A stretch of DNA of 9,100 nucleotides, taken from positions 1 through 9,100 of the forward strand of contig JACCSZ010000263.1 of the NCBI GenBank assembly GCA_013812695.1. The letters run 5' to 3'. The notes below the pieces were generated by a model. It did not search any database, was not told the DNA's origin, and was given only the letters and a program-made list of their open reading frames with translations. A program made the position numbers and the translations under genes. Every line of letters starts with the position of its first letter. Position 1 is the first letter of the stretch. Below, piece after piece: positions 6,445 through 9,100 of this stretch. Source of the stretch: Gemmatimonadales bacterium (GTDB lineage: Bacteria; Gemmatimonadota; Gemmatimonadetes; Gemmatimonadales; GWC2-71-9).

Positions 6445-7157
6445 CGGCCAAGCGCATCGGAGCGCCCGATCGCACGGCGGCCGCCCGGCGCCGGCGCACC
6501 GGTGGCTTCCCAGCCCGGCGCACGCGCGATGCGCCGGTGCGGGCCCCGGCCATCCTCACCCGGCTCCGCGCGGCATACCCCGAAGCGCGCTGCGCGCTCG
6601 AGCATCGGAACCCGTTCGAGCTGCTGTGCGCGACGATACTGTCCGCGCAGTGCACCGACGCTCGAGTCAATATCGTCACGCCAAGTCTCTTCGAGCGCTT
6701 CCCGACTCCCGCGGCGCTGGCGCGCGCGAAGCCGGAGGACCTCGAGGATGTCATCAGGTCGACGGGGTTCTTCCGCAGCAAGACGAAGAGCCTGATCGGC
6801 ATGGCGCGCGCGCTCGTCGAGGAGCACCGCGGCCAGGTACCGCGGACCATGGTAGCGCTGCGAGTGCTGCCCGGCGTAGGCCGCAAGACCGCGAACGTGA
6901 TTCTCGGTAATGCGTACGGCATCAACGAGGGGATCACGGTCGATACCCACGTGACCCGGCTCAGCCGGCTGCTCGGCCTCACCCGTCACGACGATCCGGT
7001 GAAGATCGAACTCGACCTGATGCCCTTGTTCCCGCAGCCCCACTGGGCCCTGATCTCCCACCTCCTGATCTTTCATGGCCGCCGCATCTGCATAGCCCGG
7101 CGGCCACGTTGCGGGGAGTGCGTGCTGGCCGACATCTGCCCATCCGCGGGGGTATGA
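6441..7157 (+). CDS. nth: Endonuclease III (DNA glycosylase/AP lyase)
   Basis: Endonuclease III removes oxidised pyrimidines from DNA and cuts the resulting abasic site by beta-elimination. The 238-residue protein has the HhH motif LPGVGRKTANVILG with catalytic Lys K149, catalytic Asp D168 in VDTHVTRL, the LSAQCTD segment (68-73), and a complete [4Fe-4S] motif C-x6-C-x2-C-x5-C at C217, C224, C227 and C233. It is about 27 residues longer than E. coli Nth (211), mostly from a basic N-terminal tail (residues 1-35, many Arg). The GTG at 6441 overlaps the PolX stop as GTGA. An in-frame ATG at 6348 exists but lies within PolX codons, so I prefer 6441; a start inside the tail cannot be excluded. Nth leaves blocked 3' ends, a natural substrate for a PHP nuclease such as its neighbour. 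It ends the gene string. Confidence 0.95.
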   Translation: MTAKRIGAPDRTAAARRRRTGGFPARRTRDAPVRAPAILTRLRAAYPEARCALEHRNPFELLCATILSAQCTDARVNIVTPSLFERFPTPAALARAKPEDLEDVIRSTGFFRSKTKSLIGMARALVEEHRGQVPRTMVALRVLPGVGRKTANVILGNAYGINEGITVDTHVTRLSRLLGLTRHDDPVKIELDLMPLFPQPHWALISHLLIFHGRRICIARRPRCGECVLADICPSAGV

Positions 7158-7420
7158 TAGGCAAGGATATTGCTCCTCAGCGCGCACAAATCACGCTCAT
7201 GTCACGCTGCACCGCCGACCGTGCTGAGCGCGTGCCCCAGTAGGGCAATTGATCGCACTCGGTGTCCCGGCGGTAAGGCAATCAATCTCATGAGTTTATC
7301 CCCCCACTGAACATTGGATTGACCCAGCCTCACCCTCCAGGCCCGGCAGGACCCGCGCTCGAAGAGCGCCCGTGCCCGCGCGCCTCAGCGGGTCGGCGAC
7401 ATGCAAGCCCGCCCGGCGGC
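7158..7420 (+). other. Intergenic region between nth and the glycosyltransferase module
   Basis: These 263 bases hold no convincing gene. Around 7160-7320 the A+T content is visibly higher than in the flanking genes, as expected for a control region. I see a TCACGCT direct repeat, a CTCATGAG palindrome (7287-7294), ATTGAT (7248-7253) mirrored by ATCAAT (7281-7286), and a possible weak stem pairing CTCAGC (7176-7181) with GCTGAG (7223-7228) across a loop of about 40 bases. No stem is followed by a T-run, so I call no intrinsic terminator. No -35/-10 pair with good spacing was found before the GT4 gene. If translation starts at the TTG at 7319, the last 102 bases would be coding; their third positions are less GC-rich than the gene body, so I favour non-coding. 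Confidence 0.5.
7191..7208 (+). repeat. Short direct repeat TCACGCT x2, 11-base spacing
   Basis: TCACGCT occurs at 7191-7197 and again at 7202-7208, starting 11 bases apart, about one helical turn, so both copies face the same side of the DNA. It lies in the gap before the glycosyltransferase genes and could be a regulator site. Seven bases twice can arise by chance, so this is weak. Confidence 0.25.
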
Positions 7421-8620
7421 GTGGCGAAGCGGTCGGACGCTCGCATTCTGGTGGTGGCCCCGCAGCCGTTTTACGAGGACCGGGGCACCCCGATCGCCCT
7501 CCGGCAGGTCCTGCACGCGCTGGGCGAGCTCGGCCGGGGCGTCGATCTCGTGACCTATCCGGTCGGCGCGGACGCGATCATTCCGGGCCTCCGAATTTTT
7601 CGGTCGGGCAACCCGTTCGACTTCAAGAGCGTCCCCATCGGCTTGTCGCTTCGAAAGGTCGTGCTCGACATCCCGCTGACTTTCATGCTGCGGCGGCGCC
7701 TGACGCGCGAGCGGTACGCATGCGTGCATGCGATCGAGGAGGCGGCCTTCCCGGCGGCCGTGCTCGCCCGTGCCCACGGCATCCCGCTACTCTACGACAT
7801 GCAGTCCAGCCTCGTCGAGCAGCTCATGCGCTCAGCGTCACTGCCCCTGGCGCCCGCCCGCCCCGCGCTGATCGCGATGGAGCGATGGCTGCTGCGCCAG
7901 TCGAGCCTCGTCGTCACGAGCGCGGGCCTCGCCGACCGGGTGCGGGCCATGGTGCCGAGTGCGCCCGTGCGTGAGTGGCATTTCCCGAGCGCGGCCGCGG
8001 ACTCGAACCCCGCCGAGGTGCGCCGGCTGCGCGAGCGCCTCGGCGTCTCGCCGTCGGGTCCGGTGGTGCTCTACAGCGGGACCTTCGAGCCGTACCAGGG
8101 TCTTCCCGACCTGATCGCGGCTATCCCCATCGTGCGCACGCGGGCGCCCGATACGACCTTCGTGTTCGTGGGCGCGGACGGGGTCCACGAGATCTTGGGG
8201 CACGGGGCGGCGCCCTCGCTCATCGCGTCGGGCGTCCTGCGCGTGGTCGAGCGCCAGCCCAGGGCCGAGATCGCCGCGTTCCTTGCGATGGCCGACGTGC
8301 TGGTTTCCCCGCGAGCGTACGGCGGCAACCTTCCGCTCAAGATTTTCGATTACCTCGCGGCCGGCCGGCCGATCGTGGCCACCGACATCCCCACGCACCG
8401 CTCCGTGCTCGCCGAGGATCGGGCGGTATTGGTCGCGCCTGAGCCGGAGGCGATCGCGGCGGGAATCCTGGATCTGCTCGACGACGCGCCCCGCGCCAGG
8501 CGTCTGGCCGCCGCGGCCCGCAGCTACGCGAAGCAGCACTTCGGCTGGAGCCGGTTCGTGGACTCGGTCGATGCGCTCTATGCGGAGGTGGCCCGGCATG
8601 CCAGCGCCCCCCGCGGTTGA
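7421..8620 (+). CDS. Glycosyltransferase, GT4 type (GT-B fold)
   Basis: This is a 399-residue retaining glycosyltransferase of the GT4-like group, which transfers a sugar from a nucleotide donor to a lipid- or glycan-linked acceptor at the inner face of the membrane. The N-terminal Rossmann domain opens with ARILVVAPQPFYEDRGTP (residues 7-24), typical of the acceptor-binding half. The C-terminal donor domain starts at VVLYSGTFEPYQGLPDLI (215-232) and includes FVFVGADG and the signature PLKIFDYLAAGRPIVATD (305-322). The usual first Glu of the EX7E motif is not evident; D310 is at the second position. Start choice: the frame is open to a TTG at 7319, but the 34 extra residues are Pro/Arg-rich, less GC3-biased and outside the fold. 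Neither start has a clear Shine-Dalgarno. It overlaps the next gene by 23 bases. Sugar and acceptor unknown. Confidence 0.88.
   Translation: MAKRSDARILVVAPQPFYEDRGTPIALRQVLHALGELGRGVDLVTYPVGADAIIPGLRIFRSGNPFDFKSVPIGLSLRKVVLDIPLTFMLRRRLTRERYACVHAIEEAAFPAAVLARAHGIPLLYDMQSSLVEQLMRSASLPLAPARPALIAMERWLLRQSSLVVTSAGLADRVRAMVPSAPVREWHFPSAAADSNPAEVRRLRERLGVSPSGPVVLYSGTFEPYQGLPDLIAAIPIVRTRAPDTTFVFVGADGVHEILGHGAAPSLIASGVLRVVERQPRAEIAAFLAMADVLVSPRAYGGNLPLKIFDYLAAGRPIVATDIPTHRSVLAEDRAVLVAPEPEAIAAGILDLLDDAPRARRLAAAARSYAKQHFGWSRFVDSVDALYAEVARHASAPRG
8584..8588 (+). promoter_or_regulatory. Ribosome binding site GGAGG for the GT2 gene
   Basis: GGAGG at 8584-8588 lies 9 bases before the ATG at 8598, inside the end of the GT4 gene. 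It is the clearest Shine-Dalgarno sequence before any start in this window and fixes the GT2 start within the upstream coding region. Confidence 0.55.
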
Positions 8621-9100
8621 GCGGATCGTCTCGGTCATCGTTCCCGCGCGCAACGAAGGTAGTGCCATCATGCGCCTGATCGGGGCCGTGCTCGAGCAAG
8701 CGCCCGGCGGGTGGACCGTGGAAGTCGTGCTCGTGGACGACGGGTCGACTGACGAGACCGCCTGTGTGGCCCGAGCGGCCGGTGCGCGTGTCGTGGCGCT
8801 CGATAGCCGGCCGAATGGCGGCAATCCTGCGGTTGGCCGCAACCGGGGCGCCCTCGCCGCCACCGGCGATCCGCTCGTCTTCCTCGACGCCGACTGCCTG
8901 CCCGCGCCGGGCTGGCTCGCAGCTTTGCTGGCGGGCCACGACGCGGGGGCGGCCGTGGTCGGGGGCTCGCTCGACCTGCCCGACGGGCTTTCTCCCATGG
9001 CCCGCTGCGACTACTACTGCGGCTGGTACCACGTCCACTCGCGCCGTCCCGGTGGCGAGGTGCCCAACCATCCGCCTGGCAACCTCAGCGTTCGACGCGC
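8598..9100 (+). CDS. Glycosyltransferase family 2, N-terminal part (3' end outside window)
   Basis: The first 167 codons of a GT-A-fold glycosyltransferase of family 2 are visible, and the frame is open to the window end. Motifs in order are VSVIVPARNEG (residues 11-21, nucleotide-binding strand), VVLVDDGSTDET (43-54, D47/D48 bind the nucleotide), GRNRGALAATG (80-90), and FLDADC (95-100) with the metal-binding DXD D97-A98-D99. After that, ARCDYYCGWYHVHSRR and the PPGNLSVRR segment (159-167) fit the acceptor-side region where family 2 enzymes often read GxNxxxRR. The ATG at 8598 lies inside the GT4 gene (23-base overlap) and follows a GGAGG, so the two are probably co-translated. Missing: the ED/QxxRW region and any C-terminal membrane helices. 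Family call secure; product unknown, likely a surface glycan or glycolipid. Confidence 0.88.
   Translation, partial: MPAPPAVERIVSVIVPARNEGSAIMRLIGAVLEQAPGGWTVEVVLVDDGSTDETACVARAAGARVVALDSRPNGGNPAVGRNRGALAATGDPLVFLDADCLPAPGWLAALLAGHDAGAAVVGGSLDLPDGLSPMARCDYYCGWYHVHSRRPGGEVPNHPPGNLSVRR

Noticed and set aside
7129..7158. CCGACA - 18 bases - TATGAT as a promoter at the end of nth
   Set aside because: The -10-like hexamer is good, but the -35 matches only four of six and the -10 sits over the nth stop codon. It would give a leader of about 250 bases. One chance match is likely, so it is not called.
5826..7187. 453-codon open frame on the - strand
   Set aside because: It covers the PHP domain of PolX and all of nth, both secure genes on the + strand. 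Its product is Arg/Ser/Pro-rich without a fold signature.
7176..7228. Stem pairing CTCAGC/GCTGAG as an nth terminator
   Set aside because: The loop of about 40 bases is too long, the stem is short and no T-run follows.
7319..7420. TTG start adding 34 residues to the GT4 protein
   Set aside because: The added stretch is Pro/Arg-rich, outside the fold, with less GC-rich third positions and no Shine-Dalgarno. It is kept only as an alternative.
1..9100. Mobile elements, CRISPR arrays, phage or defence genes, RNA genes
   Set aside because: I saw no transposase or integrase motifs, no regularly spaced repeats, no tRNA-like cloverleaf and no rRNA sequence. Composition is even apart from the 7158-7320 gap.

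Overview
The window is about 70% GC by eye, and every gene I can support lies on the + strand. The dense packing, GC-rich third codon positions, weak or absent Shine-Dalgarno sequences and gene repertoire suggest a free-living Gemmatimonadota-like bacterium. That assignment is an inference; no rRNA or other marker gene is present.

Region 1 (1-4022) holds the end of an M42 metallopeptidase, a secreted M28 metallopeptidase with a C-terminal PDZ domain, a small GAF protein of the free methionine-(R)-sulfoxide reductase type, a class IV-like histone deacetylase-family hydrolase, and an alpha/beta hydrolase of the proline iminopeptidase type. Three of the five are peptidases or peptidase-like, so peptide breakdown is a plausible shared theme. 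The GAF and deacetylase proteins do not obviously belong to it.

Region 2 (4019-7157) holds an unrecognised 221-residue protein, a PolX-family protein (HhH, polymerase-like and PHP domains) and endonuclease III. They are joined by 4-base stop/start overlaps, so they are probably translated together. The PolX protein keeps all expected metal ligands of its PHP nuclease domain but has lost two of the three catalytic aspartates of its polymerase domain. Beside nth, this suggests a base-excision-repair pair in which PolX works as a 3'-end-cleaning nuclease rather than a polymerase. This is the most interesting observation in the window.

Region 3 (7158-7420) is a non-coding gap of about 260 bases, richer in A+T than its surroundings, with a short direct repeat but no convincing promoter or terminator. 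Region 4 (7421-9100) opens a glycosyltransferase module: a GT4-type (GT-B fold) enzyme overlapping a GT2-type enzyme that runs off the window. They probably begin a surface polysaccharide or glycolipid locus.

Two starts (486 and 4019) have a TANNNT box 6-8 bases upstream and no Shine-Dalgarno sequence, which fits leaderless transcription. I saw no mobile elements, CRISPR arrays, tRNAs or rRNAs.
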